Source: CAZIKB01 sp964539665 (GTDB lineage: Bacteria; Zhuqueibacterota; Zhuqueibacteria; Oceanimicrobiales; Oceanimicrobiaceae). Taken from it: DNA of 27,663 nucleotides. Positions 17,501-25,279 of the stretch are shown here, piece by piece. The stretch is from NCBI GenBank assembly GCA_964539665.1, contig CAZIKB010000085.1, positions 1-27,663 of the forward strand, read 5' to 3'. The notes under the pieces were generated by a model that saw nothing but the letters and a program-made list of their open reading frames with translations, did not search any database and was not told the DNA's origin. The position numbers and the translations under genes are program-made. Each line of letters opens with the position of its first letter. Position 1 is the first letter of the stretch.

Positions 17501-17766
17501 AAAATAGGCTGCCAGGTTGTTCCTGAATTAACCGTTTTCCAGATATTGCCGGCTGCAACGCCGACATAGTATTCACTGTGATTTTCCGGATTTACGGCAA
17601 AATCAGCAATCCGGCCGCCAGTGTAAGCAGGCCCAATGTTTCTAAACTTCAATCCGGAAAATGTTTTTGAAGACCAGGCGTCTTTGGGTTTGTCTTTCTC
17701 TTGCCCGTTTGCGGGGAAAGATGAAATTAAGCAGATGATCATGATAAATAAGCATAATCTTTTCAT
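14515..17766 (-). CDS. Secreted Asp-box (BNR/sortilin-like) beta-propeller protein
   Basis: 1083 residues, with a strong AGGAGGAGGA ribosome site (17773-17782) and a signal peptide (about 1-21, ending PANGQ). From about 40 to 740 there are at least eleven Asp-box motifs of the S-x-D-x-G-x-x-W type, for example STDDGKTW, STDAGANW, SEDGGKTW, SDDRGDTW, STDKGEKW and VNGGDKW, giving a double or large beta-propeller like the VPS10/sortilin fold. The C-terminal third (about 790-1083) has a basic, possibly helical segment, a beta-rich part with RKLKVPAKTG and GKYSVTM, and a helical tail. This is the family often annotated as 'glycosyl hydrolase', but Asp-boxes are structural and no sialidase catalytic set is visible, so enzymatic activity is not claimed. 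It has no type IX sorting tail. It probably acts in the periplasm or outside the cell. Confidence 0.87.
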   Translation of the reverse strand: MKRLCLFIMIICLISSFPANGQEKDKPKDAWSSKTFSGLKFRNIGPAYTGGRIADFAVNPENHSEYYVGVAAGNIWKTVNSGTTWQPIFDKYGSYSIACVVIDPNNTNVVWVGTGEYNSQRAIGYGDGVYRSEDSGKSFKNMGLKKTEHIGRIIIDPRNSHVYVAAQGPLWGPGGERGLYKSTDDGKTWNKIYNISENTGITDIVMDRRNPDILYCASYQRRRHVFTLINGGPESAIYKSTDAGANWKQLKSGLPKGDVGRIGLTISPVNPDKVYAIIEAAGETGGFFRSTNRGVTWKKMNKYISTSPQYYNRIVADPKDADKVYSLDTRSKVSEDGGKTWRNLGNNNRHVDDHALWIDPDDTRHFIIGGDGGIYETFDDAGTWLFKSNLSLTQFYRVALDNALPFYNVYGGTQDNNSMGGPSRTTSSLGIINDDWYVTQGGDGFQSRIDPENPNIVYSESQYGVLVRYDKKSGESISIQPQPPSGEAYRWNWSSPLIISPHSNTRLYFAGNKLFRSDDRGDTWKIISPDLSRQVDRNTLPVMGKIQSVDAVAKNKSTSLFGNITSLTESPLAEGLLYVGTDDGLVQVSENGGENWRKIDKFPGIAEMTYVSCLLTSQHDANTVYLSFDARKNNDLAPYIFKSTDKGEKWQSIKANLPERGTVFTVVEDHINPDLLFAGTEFGVFFTVNGGDKWIQLKAGLPTIAVKDIAIQKRENDLALATFGRGFYILDDYSPLRELTPQSLEQESFIAPVKDALMFIQKRGKSAQGQSYYAAKNPDVGATFTYYVKESIQTKKAKRQKAEKAAMKKGEAIRYPTFDELRAEDEEEKPYLQFAVSDENGNLVRKLKVPAKTGMQRITWDFRYPATSPARLQQSPVGNRSRGMLALPGKYSVTMSKGVDGVLTQLAGPVDFNAVVLDNTTLPVADRQYLAAFQKKAAELARAVQGAVSAANDIAKRIDFIKAAIENTPEASNDLSVQARVLEDEINAILRALTGDRTLSSRSANQPPSISRRVNSVTRGHWRSTSAPTQTMKDQYKIASEEFAPQLEKLKMLVEVDLKNLEAAMEKAHAPWTPGRIPTWVNE

Positions 17767-18148
17767 TGCAGTTCCTCCTCCTGTTGTTTCAACAGATTTG
17801 AGATTAATGAAATTAGAGTTATTATTTAGCGCGTTGACTATTTGTGAATATTACCATTTCTTTCTCAAATAATCAATAGATTTTAGTTAAAAAGTTTTGC
17901 GTGATCTGGCAGCTATAAACAAAAAGAGCTCGTGAAGATTGTGGTTAGCTTTAGGGATTGTTATATTTTGTTCTTGACTTTTTAAACATATCAGTTTATC
18001 TTATAATTAATTAAATATTTAAATCTGTTGTTCATTGCTTTGTATTTAAGGTCTAACTCAATTCTTATTTATGCTCATCGAATGGAATTAATTTGGAGTT
18101 GTTTTTTGAAAAATTATAAAGTAGGTATTATTTAAAGAAGATTTTATT
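17767..18148. other. Divergent intergenic region between the beta-propeller gene and a toxin-antitoxin pair
   Basis: 382 AT-rich bases that must carry promoters in both directions. A TTGACT (17974-17979) and a TATAAT (18002-18007) face the antitoxin gene, but they are 22 bases apart, too long for a standard pair, so no promoter is called. Apart from the ribosome site of the beta-propeller gene nothing else was recognised. Confidence 0.4.
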
Positions 18149-18412
18149 ATGAGAACTGCTGAAATAAAATATAGAATCCCAGAAAATATACTCAATTCCC
18201 TCAATCAAAATAGAGAAGAATTCATGAATCAGTCACGTATATTTACTGCTTTACAACTTTTTAAAAAACATAAAGTAACATTTGGGCAAGCAGCCGAAAT
18301 AGCTGGAATAAAAAAAGATCATTTCTTAGTAGAATTAGACAAACATGAGATTGACTTTATTGATTACGATCCTTCAGAATTATTCTGTGAGCTTGAAAGA
18401 TTTAAACAATGA
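18149..18412 (+). CDS. UPF0175-family antitoxin
   Basis: 87 residues. The segment FTALQLFKKHKVTFGQAAEIAGIKKDHFLVELDKHEIDFIDYD is the typical UPF0175 helix-turn-helix with its conserved 'T..QAAE.AG...' core and the C-terminal 'I...Y' strand. Members are the antitoxin partners of PIN-like DUF3368 toxins, and exactly such a gene follows with a four-base ATGA overlap. It is expected to bind DNA and to neutralise the toxin. The ribosome site is weak (AAAGAAG). Confidence 0.85.
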   Translation: MRTAEIKYRIPENILNSLNQNREEFMNQSRIFTALQLFKKHKVTFGQAAEIAGIKKDHFLVELDKHEIDFIDYDPSELFCELERFKQ

Positions 18413-18891
18413 TTATAGTTGCTGATTCTTCTCCTCTTATCTCTTTTGCAATATTAAATAAATTAGACTTACTATTAGAAATTTTCGATGAAATTCTAAT
18501 CCCAGACGCTGTTTTTCATGAAATAAGTTCCTGGCACAAACCTTTTTCGATAGAACTTGAAAAATTTTCCAGACTAAGAATTAGACATGTCCAAAACACA
18601 ATTGCTGTTTCAGTTATTTCAAAGGATTTAGATTTAGGTGAATCTGAAGCGATTGTTTTGGCATTAGAAAATAACATCTCAGATATTTTAATTGATGAAA
18701 ATAAAGGAAGAAGAATAGCTAAACTTAATGGTTTGCATCCAATCGGAACAATTGGTGTTTTAATTCAAGCAAAGAGACTTGGCATAATTCAAAAGCTAAA
18801 ACCAATTTTGGACACCTTGATTGAAAACAAAATTAGGATTTCACAAGCATTATATCAAAGAGCACTTGAATTAGTAAAAGAAGAAAAATAG
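18409..18891 (+). CDS. DUF3368 PIN-like toxin nuclease
   Basis: 160 residues of the DUF3368 family, related to PIN-domain ribonucleases. Acidic residues at the expected places are D6 in ADSSPL, E38 in AVFHEIS, E78/E80 in LGESEAIVLA and D96 in ILIDENKGR; these would hold Mg2+ for RNA cleavage. The start overlaps the antitoxin stop by four bases. The gene ends head-on toward enolase, with a hairpin-forming repeat between them. The family link with UPF0175 is established; the RNA target is unknown. Confidence 0.87.
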   Translation: MIIVADSSPLISFAILNKLDLLLEIFDEILIPDAVFHEISSWHKPFSIELEKFSRLRIRHVQNTIAVSVISKDLDLGESEAIVLALENNISDILIDENKGRRIAKLNGLHPIGTIGVLIQAKRLGIIQKLKPILDTLIENKIRISQALYQRALELVKEEK

Positions 18892-18941
18892 TTACTTTAT
18901 CTCTTGTGTATAAAAAAATGATCCCGATACATTTTACCCAA

Positions 18942-18999
18942 ATGACACGGAATCACATGACATATAAATCAGTGAAATCCGTGTCATCTTTGTTCTATT
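18942..18999. repeat. Hairpin-forming dispersed repeat, possible two-way terminator
   Basis: ATGACACGGAATCAC (18942-18956) pairs with GTGAAATCCGTGTCAT (18972-18987), apart from one unpaired base. The element sits between the convergent toxin and enolase genes. Its right part, AAATCAGTGAAATCCGT...TGTTCTATT, recurs with variations at 25308-25351, in both cases just 3' of a minus-strand gene. It may stop transcription from both sides, or be a multicopy intergenic repeat. Confidence 0.65.
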
Positions 19000-19005
19000 A
19001 GAAAA

Positions 19006-20295
19006 TCAATTTATTTGTTTCAAAATCGATTTCCCCGGATAAATCGCTGCGTCTCCTAACATCTCCTCAATACGGATAAGTTGGTTGTATTTGCAAATTC
19101 GATCGGTACGGGAAGTTGAGCCGGTTTTAATCTGCCCGGCATTTGTAGCTACGGCAATATCAGCAATAGTAGTGTCTTCGGTTTCGCCAGAGCGGTGGGA
19201 AATGACCGAAGTGTAGCCCGCACTCTTAGCCATTTCAATGGCGTCCAATGTCTCGGTCAGCGTACCTATCTGATTGACTTTAATCAAAATTGAATTTGCT
19301 ACTCCGTTGTCAATTCCTTGTTTGAGTCGCTCGGTGTTGGTAACAAACAGGTCGTCGCCAACGATTTGAATTTTTCCGCCGAGTTTGCTGGTCATAATCT
19401 TCCAGCCATTCCAATCGTCTTCAGCCAGGCCGTCTTCGATGGAAACAATTGGGTAATGGTTGATCAGGTTGGCATAATAATCCACCATCTCTTCTGAGGA
19501 CAATTCTTTATTTTCTGACTTGAGTACATATTTTTTCTTTTGACTATCGAAAAATTCGCTGGAGGCTGGATCAAGCGCAATAAATATTTCATCACCAGCT
19601 TTAAACCCGGTTTTGGCAACGGCTTCCATAATCACTTGCAAAGCTTCTTCATTGGATTTGAGATCTGGCGCAAAGCCGCCCTCATCACCGACTGCCGTGT
19701 TGTAGCCTTTTTTCTTGAGCACGGATTTCAGGGAGTGAAATACTTCTGCACCCATGCGTAATGCTTCAGCAAAGTTGGCCGCGCCTGCTGGCATAATCAT
19801 AAATTCCTGCAAATCCACGTTATTATCGGCGTGGGCGCCGCCGTTCAAAATATTCATCATCGGTACCGGCAGATTTTTGGCGTTGACTCCCCCTAAATAT
19901 TGATAGAGAGGTAAATCCAAAACATTAGCAGCCGCTTTGGCAACAGCTAATGAAACACCCAGGATGGCATTCGCACCTAACTTCTCTTTGTTTTTGGTAC
20001 CATCTAAGTCAAGTAAAATTCCATCGATATAGGTTTGCTCGGTAGCGTCTTCCCCAATTATTTCTTCAACAATGGTTTCGTTGACATTTTTAACGGCATT
20101 TAAGACTCCCTTGCCAATATATCGCGTTTCATCCTTATCACGGAGTTCAATCGCTTCGTGTTCTCCAGTGGAAGCGCCCGATGGAACCGCCGCTCTGCCC
20201 CAGGCCCCGCTTTCCAACAATACATCAACTTCAACCGTGGGATTTCCCCGTGAATCTAAAATTTCTCTGGCATGAACTTCGACAATCGTTGTCAT
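19006..20295 (-). CDS. eno: Enolase
   Basis: 429 residues, full length, with AAAGGAGA six bases before the ATG. It interconverts 2-phosphoglycerate and phosphoenolpyruvate in the cytoplasm and needs Mg2+. Hallmarks: AREILDSRGNPTVEVDV, the mobile loop PSGASTGEHEA, GDEGGFAPDL with the catalytic Glu, SIEDGLAEDDW, and KVNQIGTLTET followed by ISHRSGETEDTTIAD, which contain the catalytic Lys and phosphate-binding residues. Pyruvate kinase and glycerate kinase lie upstream on the same strand, 200 bases away, so it could be in the same regulon though a separate promoter is likely. Confidence 0.98.
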   Translation of the reverse strand: MTTIVEVHAREILDSRGNPTVEVDVLLESGAWGRAAVPSGASTGEHEAIELRDKDETRYIGKGVLNAVKNVNETIVEEIIGEDATEQTYIDGILLDLDGTKNKEKLGANAILGVSLAVAKAAANVLDLPLYQYLGGVNAKNLPVPMMNILNGGAHADNNVDLQEFMIMPAGAANFAEALRMGAEVFHSLKSVLKKKGYNTAVGDEGGFAPDLKSNEEALQVIMEAVAKTGFKAGDEIFIALDPASSEFFDSQKKKYVLKSENKELSSEEMVDYYANLINHYPIVSIEDGLAEDDWNGWKIMTSKLGGKIQIVGDDLFVTNTERLKQGIDNGVANSILIKVNQIGTLTETLDAIEMAKSAGYTSVISHRSGETEDTTIADIAVATNAGQIKTGSTSRTDRICKYNQLIRIEEMLGDAAIYPGKSILKQIN

Positions 20296-20495
20296 TATTG
20301 TCTCCTTTTTGTTAGTTAATCTGATTTTTTTATAAAATTACTTGTTAGAACTTTGTTATTATTTATCATTGCTCTATTGTTCCCCTGTTTAATTGTTTTT
20401 TCATTTACCATGCAACAATCCAACAAAGAAGCAATATAAATTTTTATTTATAGAATCCAAATATTGTGTTAACATTTTGCTTGCTTTCTCTAAAT

Positions 20496-21908
20496 TTAGA
20501 GCACTTCCACCTTAATCAAATTCGTCGAACCAGCTACACCTCCGGGAAAACCTGCAGTCACAACCACAGTGTCACCATCTTTCACTAAACCGGTAGAAAA
20601 CGCAGCTAATTTTGCGTTTTGAATCATTTCGTCGGAATTTGAATACTCTGCGGTTAAAATTGGATGCACTCCCCAAACTAAATTCAGACATCTCACCACA
20701 TGCTCATTTGGGCTGAATGCAATAATTGGTTGTGTTGGCCTGAACGAGCTGACCATACGAGCGGTGCTGCCGGATTGAGTTGGAGTTAAGATAGCGGCCG
20801 CCTTTAAATCTCTGGCTATTTCAAATGCGCCATGACTAACCGCGTGAGCAATTGATTTGGATTCCTCAAAATCCTTTTGGGCCTGCTGAATTTCTGCGAT
20901 CTGACTGGATTCTGTAACTTCAATAATTTTTGCCATGGTCCTGACTGATTCAACCGGATAATGGCCAATGGTGGTTTCTTCTGACAACATAACCGCATCA
21001 GTACCGTCTAAAACAGCATTTGCGACATCGTTGGCTTCGGCCCGTGTAGGCCGGGGATTATCAACCATTGATTTCAGCATCTGGGTTGCAGTGATAACGG
21101 GCTTGCCGGCCTGATTGCATTTTTGGATAATCATTTTTTGTGCCAGGGGGACGCTCTCTAACGGGGTTTCCACTGCCAAATCTCCCCGCGCTACCATGAT
21201 GCCATCTGTTGCTGCAATGATTTCATTAATATTTTCCAGAGCTTCATGTTTTTCAATTTTTGCGATTATAGGCACGATTTGGTTTTTAGATTCCATAATC
21301 TTTTTCACCATCGAGATGTCTTCTTTTCGGCGCACAAAAGACATGGCGACATAATCGACGCCGTTGTCCAGGCCAAATTTCAGATCTCTTTTATCCTTCT
21401 CTGTCAGCGCCTCCACAGACAATGAAGTTCCTGGAAGATTAATCCCTTTGTTTGAAGACAACTCTCCAGCTACTTCAACCTTGCAGATCACATTATTCGC
21501 GTCGGTTTCCAGTACTAATAGCTCAATGCTGCCGTCAGCCAGAAGAATGCGGTCGTTTTTTTCTACATCTTTGGGTAGTCTTGAGTAAGTCACGGAAACC
21601 TTTTGGTTGTCTCCTGGCAGCTCCTCAGTGGTTAATGTAAATGTTTGTCCCGGCTGCAATTGAACAGCGGTGCTTTTAAATTTATTGACTCGAATTTTGG
21701 GGCCGGCAAGGTCCTGCAGAATGGCGATTGGCTTGTCTTTTTTTGCTGCGACCGAGCGTATTCGCTGGATGGTTCTAAAGTGACTTTCATGCGAACCATG
21801 AGAAAAATTCAACCGTGCTACATTCATGCCTGCTGTCATCATGTAATCCAGCATTTCTTCCGTATTGCTCGCAGGGCCGATCGTGCAGACAATTTTGGTT
21901 TTCCTCAT
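20496..21908 (-). CDS. pyk: Pyruvate kinase
   Basis: 470 residues from the ATG at 21906-21908 (MRKTKIVCTIGPAS); the open frame extends eight codons further but those overlap the preceding gene. It transfers phosphate from phosphoenolpyruvate to ADP. Motifs: RLNFSHGSHESH, DLAGPKIR, VAMSFVRRKEDI, IIAKIEKHEALENI, the signature region GIMVARGDLAVE, and TRAEANDVANAVLDGTDAVMLSEETTIGHYP. The C-terminal allosteric domain is present (TQSGSTARMVSSFRP). No extra PEP-utiliser domain. The start codon lies one base after the glycerate kinase stop and its ribosome site GGGAG lies inside that gene, so translation is probably coupled. Confidence 0.97.
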   Translation of the reverse strand: MRKTKIVCTIGPASNTEEMLDYMMTAGMNVARLNFSHGSHESHFRTIQRIRSVAAKKDKPIAILQDLAGPKIRVNKFKSTAVQLQPGQTFTLTTEELPGDNQKVSVTYSRLPKDVEKNDRILLADGSIELLVLETDANNVICKVEVAGELSSNKGINLPGTSLSVEALTEKDKRDLKFGLDNGVDYVAMSFVRRKEDISMVKKIMESKNQIVPIIAKIEKHEALENINEIIAATDGIMVARGDLAVETPLESVPLAQKMIIQKCNQAGKPVITATQMLKSMVDNPRPTRAEANDVANAVLDGTDAVMLSEETTIGHYPVESVRTMAKIIEVTESSQIAEIQQAQKDFEESKSIAHAVSHGAFEIARDLKAAAILTPTQSGSTARMVSSFRPTQPIIAFSPNEHVVRCLNLVWGVHPILTAEYSNSDEMIQNAKLAAFSTGLVKDGDTVVVTAGFPGGVAGSTNLIKVEVL

Positions 21909-21909
21909 T

Positions 21910-23244
21910 TTAATCTGCTCCCACCAAAACAAGCCGCAAATCCATCACATTAGTATTGGTAGGTCCGGTTATGATTAAATCGTCTAATTTATTAAAAAAG
22001 GGATAGGCGTTATTGTCATTAAGATAATCTATGGCTTTCATCTTCTTTTGATCAGCGCGCTGAATTGTTTGTCCGTCGCAAATTGCTCCTGCTGCGTCGG
22101 TTGGGCCGTCGGTGCCATCGGTGCCGGCGCTCAGGATTACCACTGACTCCAAACCTGCAATGTCAATAGCCGCCGCCAGAGCAAATTCCTGGTTTCGACC
22201 GCCTTTGCCTTTTCCACGAATGGTCACGGTAGTTTCCCCGCCTGAAATCACACAGACTGGCGGAGTAACTGGATTGCCTGTGTGCAATATCTCTTTGGCT
22301 ATGGCCGCATGCACCCTGGCCGCATCCCTGGTTTCGCCTTCGATAAAAGACGATAATACTACTGAATTATATCCTGAGCTTTTGGCTTTCTCTTCAGCCG
22401 CTAATACTGCCTGAATGTTACTGCCAATGACAGCATTTTGAGTATTAGAAAATATTTCATCTTCAAGTTTCGGGGTTTCGGGTATCTCTCCTTTTAAGCC
22501 TTTTTGAATGTGGTTTTTTACAGTTTCCGGAACTTGTTTCCAAATTTTGTAACGCAGCAGTATTTCCTGGACGTCTTCAAATGTTGATGTGTCTGGCACG
22601 GTTGGACCGGAAGCAATCACATCCAGGTAGTTGCCGATTACATCTGAGAGCATGAGCGTAATCAATGTTGCAGGATAGGCAATACGAGCAAGCTGTCCGC
22701 CTTTGATTCTTGAAATGTGTTTGCGCACTGCGTTTATTTCGTTAATGTTGGCGCCGCAAGCTAACAGTTTTTTGGTGACTTCCTGTTTTTCTGGCAATGA
22801 AATGCCGTTTGCCGGCAAAGGCAGAAGCGCTGAACCGCCGCCTGAAATAAGGCAAATCACCAAATCTCTTTTGCCGGCCTTCTTTAAAAGTCGTACGATT
22901 TCTTGTGCACCTCGCATTCCTGCAGTATCAGGTACGGGATGCCCGGCTTCATTGATTTTAACTTTGGTTACCTTGTCTGTGTGACCATATTTGACATTAA
23001 TACTCCCTTCAGAAATTCGACCGTCCAGGATCGTTTCCACGGCTACGGCCATAGCAGCCCCGGCTTTGCCACCGCCCACCACATAGATGTTGTCAAACTC
23101 ATTAAGTCTGTATTTTTGGTCATCCACAATCAGAGTATGGTTTTCGCGTTTCATGAATTTGTGGACGGCAGTTTTTGGGTCGGCTGCTTTTAAGCCGGCT
23201 TTGAAAATTTCTAAAGCGTCTTTTCTAAGCATTAAAGCGGACAT
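21910..23244 (-). CDS. Glycerate 2-kinase (type 2, DUF4147/MOFRL family)
   Basis: 444 residues. The N-terminal DUF4147 domain has VGGGKAGAAMA and the loop CLISGGGSALLPLP; the C-terminal MOFRL domain has ISGGETTVTIRGKGKGGRNQEFALAAA and the SAGTDGTDGPTDAAGA block, all typical of GckA/TtuD-like kinases. These phosphorylate D-glycerate to 2-phosphoglycerate, the substrate of enolase. Pyruvate kinase follows one base later and enolase comes next, so the three form a glycerate-to-pyruvate route. The source of glycerate (hexonate, serine, glyoxylate or tartronate metabolism) is not encoded in the window. Confidence 0.94.
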   Translation of the reverse strand: MSALMLRKDALEIFKAGLKAADPKTAVHKFMKRENHTLIVDDQKYRLNEFDNIYVVGGGKAGAAMAVAVETILDGRISEGSINVKYGHTDKVTKVKINEAGHPVPDTAGMRGAQEIVRLLKKAGKRDLVICLISGGGSALLPLPANGISLPEKQEVTKKLLACGANINEINAVRKHISRIKGGQLARIAYPATLITLMLSDVIGNYLDVIASGPTVPDTSTFEDVQEILLRYKIWKQVPETVKNHIQKGLKGEIPETPKLEDEIFSNTQNAVIGSNIQAVLAAEEKAKSSGYNSVVLSSFIEGETRDAARVHAAIAKEILHTGNPVTPPVCVISGGETTVTIRGKGKGGRNQEFALAAAIDIAGLESVVILSAGTDGTDGPTDAAGAICDGQTIQRADQKKMKAIDYLNDNNAYPFFNKLDDLIITGPTNTNVMDLRLVLVGAD

Positions 23245-23324
23245 AATTCTCTCTAAATTATTAGTTAATGTTTATTCGCAGACATACCATTTTGTCGTTT
23301 CGATCAAACACCAGTTAAGCTTTT

Positions 23325-23771
23325 TTATCGGATTCTTCGATTACTTTGATCCTTGAGCCAGTCCAATCCTAATTCGATCAAGACTCTTTGTTTAAAAATA
23401 TCCAATCCCAGCCCAAAACCTTTTTCCGGAGACCACTCAATTTCGATACCAATACCGCTTGAGATTAATTGTGCTTTAACATCCTGCTGGATTTCATTTC
23501 CTGAAAATACAATTAGAGTTGGAATCGGAGTCTTTAGAGCATCCTCAATAGTGTAACTCAACTTTTGATAAGCCGTGCCTGAAGTTTGCTGCGTTTTCGC
23601 TTCAATGCCTAATGTCTTACCTTTATATTCTACTACAATGTCAATCCTTCTTTTTTGCCCAACGAATCTACTACCAACATAGGCTTCATCATAAATATGT
23701 AAGTTATCGATGTTCCATATAATTATTTCACTAATAATTGCATTTTTAAAATCTTTTCCTGGATTTGGCAC
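23325..23771 (-). CDS. PD-(D/E)XK nuclease, probable restriction partner of the adjacent methylase
   Basis: 148 residues, starting at a GTG two bases after the methylase stop. The core R-R-I-D44-IVVEYKGKTLGI-E57-A-K59-T fits the catalytic D...ExK motif of PD-(D/E)XK nucleases, with a preceding helix and the following QQTSGTAYQKL helix as in small Holliday-resolvase-like or restriction folds. Its position right behind a Dam-type methylase suggests a type II restriction endonuclease, perhaps for the same site. It is small for a GATC restriction enzyme (DpnII-like enzymes are about 290 residues), so a helper or repair nuclease remains possible. No other motif was recognised. Confidence 0.72.
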   Translation of the reverse strand: MPNPGKDFKNAIISEIIIWNIDNLHIYDEAYVGSRFVGQKRRIDIVVEYKGKTLGIEAKTQQTSGTAYQKLSYTIEDALKTPIPTLIVFSGNEIQQDVKAQLISSGIGIEIEWSPEKGFGLGLDIFKQRVLIELGLDWLKDQSNRRIR

Positions 23772-23773
23772 TG

Positions 23774-24706
23774 TTACTCCTGGTAATTTAATATCAACAA
23801 TTCAAAAATTTGGCCGCGCTTTCCAGCATTACTATTAATCATTCTATTGGCATTTACTTTATGAATATTAAATCCATTATATAGCTCTTTGAAGAACTGA
23901 TCATCAGGATTTTCGTTTGTTGGATCGGAATTACTCAGCATTAATTTAGCAGCATACTTTTTAGCTAGTTTTCTAAAAAACTTACTAAGTCTAATTTGTT
24001 CAGTATCGCCAAATTCATGTTTTGAATAGGATGTAAAACTCGAGGTTTGACTGATAGGACGATAAGGTGGATCAAAGTAAACAAAGGATTTTTCATCAAC
24101 TATTTTTTCACAGGCTTGAAAATCCGTTGCTTGTATTTTTGCACTTTGCAGTACTCGTGCGACATTATAAATATTGACTTCATCTAATATTTTTGGGTTC
24201 TTGTATTTACCAAACGGTACATTGAATTCACCGCTTCGATTAAATCTGAATAAACCATTATAACAAGTTTTGTTTAAAAAGATTATTTGAGCTGCTCGTG
24301 GAATCCAATTTTCAGAATATTTATCATAACCGATTTGAACGCGTTGATTATTGTAATCAGCTCTTATTTTATAGTAAAAATCTTTACGATCATTTTCAGT
24401 TAAGGTCTTGTATTTTTTCGAGAGGTCATTCAAGAATTCGACAAGCATTTCAGCATCTTTTTGAACAACTCGGTATGCAATAATGAGTTCTTTATTAATA
24501 TCATATAGATAAGCAGATTGAATATCATACTTTTGCACAATGTCAAAAAAAACCGCGCCGCCGCCGATAAATGGTTCGATATAGTTTTTGATTTCACCTT
24601 TTTTCAATTCCTCAGGATAAAATGCCCGAAATTGTGTTAAAAGCTGTGATTTCCCACCAGCCCATTTAAGAAAAGGTTTGGCTCCGTTTGCACTTTTTTC
24701 AGTCAT
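23774..24706 (-). CDS. dam: DNA adenine N6-methyltransferase (Dam/DpnM family)
   Basis: 310 residues, complete alpha-class N6-adenine methylase. Motif I region FLKWAGGKSQLL with YIEPFIGGGAVFF binds S-adenosylmethionine; the catalytic motif is FVYFDPPYRPISQTSSFTSY. The GLFRFNRSGEFNVPFGKYKNP block and the DPPYxPxSxTSxFTSY context match the Dam/DpnM/MboI group, whose target is GATC; this specificity is inferred. The gene lies between DUF4416 and a PD-(D/E)XK nuclease with two-base gaps on each side, so all three are one operon. It is more likely the modification arm of a restriction system than a mismatch-repair Dam. Confidence 0.93.
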   Translation of the reverse strand: MTEKSANGAKPFLKWAGGKSQLLTQFRAFYPEELKKGEIKNYIEPFIGGGAVFFDIVQKYDIQSAYLYDINKELIIAYRVVQKDAEMLVEFLNDLSKKYKTLTENDRKDFYYKIRADYNNQRVQIGYDKYSENWIPRAAQIIFLNKTCYNGLFRFNRSGEFNVPFGKYKNPKILDEVNIYNVARVLQSAKIQATDFQACEKIVDEKSFVYFDPPYRPISQTSSFTSYSKHEFGDTEQIRLSKFFRKLAKKYAAKLMLSNSDPTNENPDDQFFKELYNGFNIHKVNANRMINSNAGKRGQIFELLILNYQE

Positions 24707-24708
24707 TC

Positions 24709-25257
24709 TTAATCGATTTTGGTTTTCATTCGTGTTTGCTTTCTGCGCTGCCCTTTGAACTGAGCTCTGATATGTAAAAATGTTTGGCTGTACATACCTG
24801 TTTTGAAATCCGGAAAGCTGAACGGGTAAGGATGATATTCTCCTTTGTCAAACCACAAAGTCGGATCTGCATAAATACCCAGGTCAATATAAATTTTCTG
24901 GGAATTGTATTTAGCCGATGCCAAAATAACTTTGTTGTAATCCATGTATCCTGGATCTAAATTTATTTTTCGCTTTCCATCCACAGCCAACCGGTCTTCG
25001 ATTGCATTGGTGTCTAATTTAATTTGTGCGATTTCTTTTGGATTGATTGAATTGCTAAATGAAACAAATTTTCGAAATATGGGCCAACCAATCTCCTCTC
25101 GATAATAATCGGTGATTGTAAATTCATAATCGGGACTTTTGTAATCAATTTTACCGAATTTATTTGAGAGTAAATTGATAGCATTTTCCAGCAGGTTTTC
25201 ATCGCTGTACAAAATTCCAACAAAAAGTTTTACAGGATCAGGTTCAGTTGGCTTCAT
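24709..25257 (-). CDS. DUF4416 family protein
   Basis: 182 residues, soluble. The family is recognisable from KLFVGILYSDENLL at the N-terminus, YDF/EFTITDYYREEIGWPIFRKFVSF in the middle, and KRKINLDPGYMDYNKVILASAKYNSQKIYIDLGIYADPTLWFDKGEYHPYPFSFPDF toward the end. Function is unknown. The gene is the first of a compact unit with the methylase and nuclease, each two bases apart, though DUF4416 genes elsewhere are usually not tied to restriction systems, so this arrangement may be chance. A hairpin-forming repeat lies upstream of it. Confidence 0.85.
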   Translation of the reverse strand: MKPTEPDPVKLFVGILYSDENLLENAINLLSNKFGKIDYKSPDYEFTITDYYREEIGWPIFRKFVSFSNSINPKEIAQIKLDTNAIEDRLAVDGKRKINLDPGYMDYNKVILASAKYNSQKIYIDLGIYADPTLWFDKGEYHPYPFSFPDFKTGMYSQTFLHIRAQFKGQRRKQTRMKTKID

Positions 25258-25279
25258 TGATTTCTCATAATAATACCTT

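Noticed and set aside
14515..17766. Calling the Asp-box protein a sialidase or glycosyl hydrolase
   Set aside because: Asp-boxes are structural; the arginine triad and Tyr/Glu pair of sialidases are not recognisable, and this family is often misannotated.
17974..18007. TTGACT and TATAAT as a promoter of the second toxin-antitoxin pair
   Set aside because: Spacing of 22 bases is outside the working range for a standard sigma-70 type promoter, and FCB-group promoters often differ.
20488..20501. Perfect palindrome CTCTAAATTTAGAG at the end of pyk
   Set aside because: Only seven bases per arm without a loop or T-tract, and AT-rich; not enough for a terminator or operator call.
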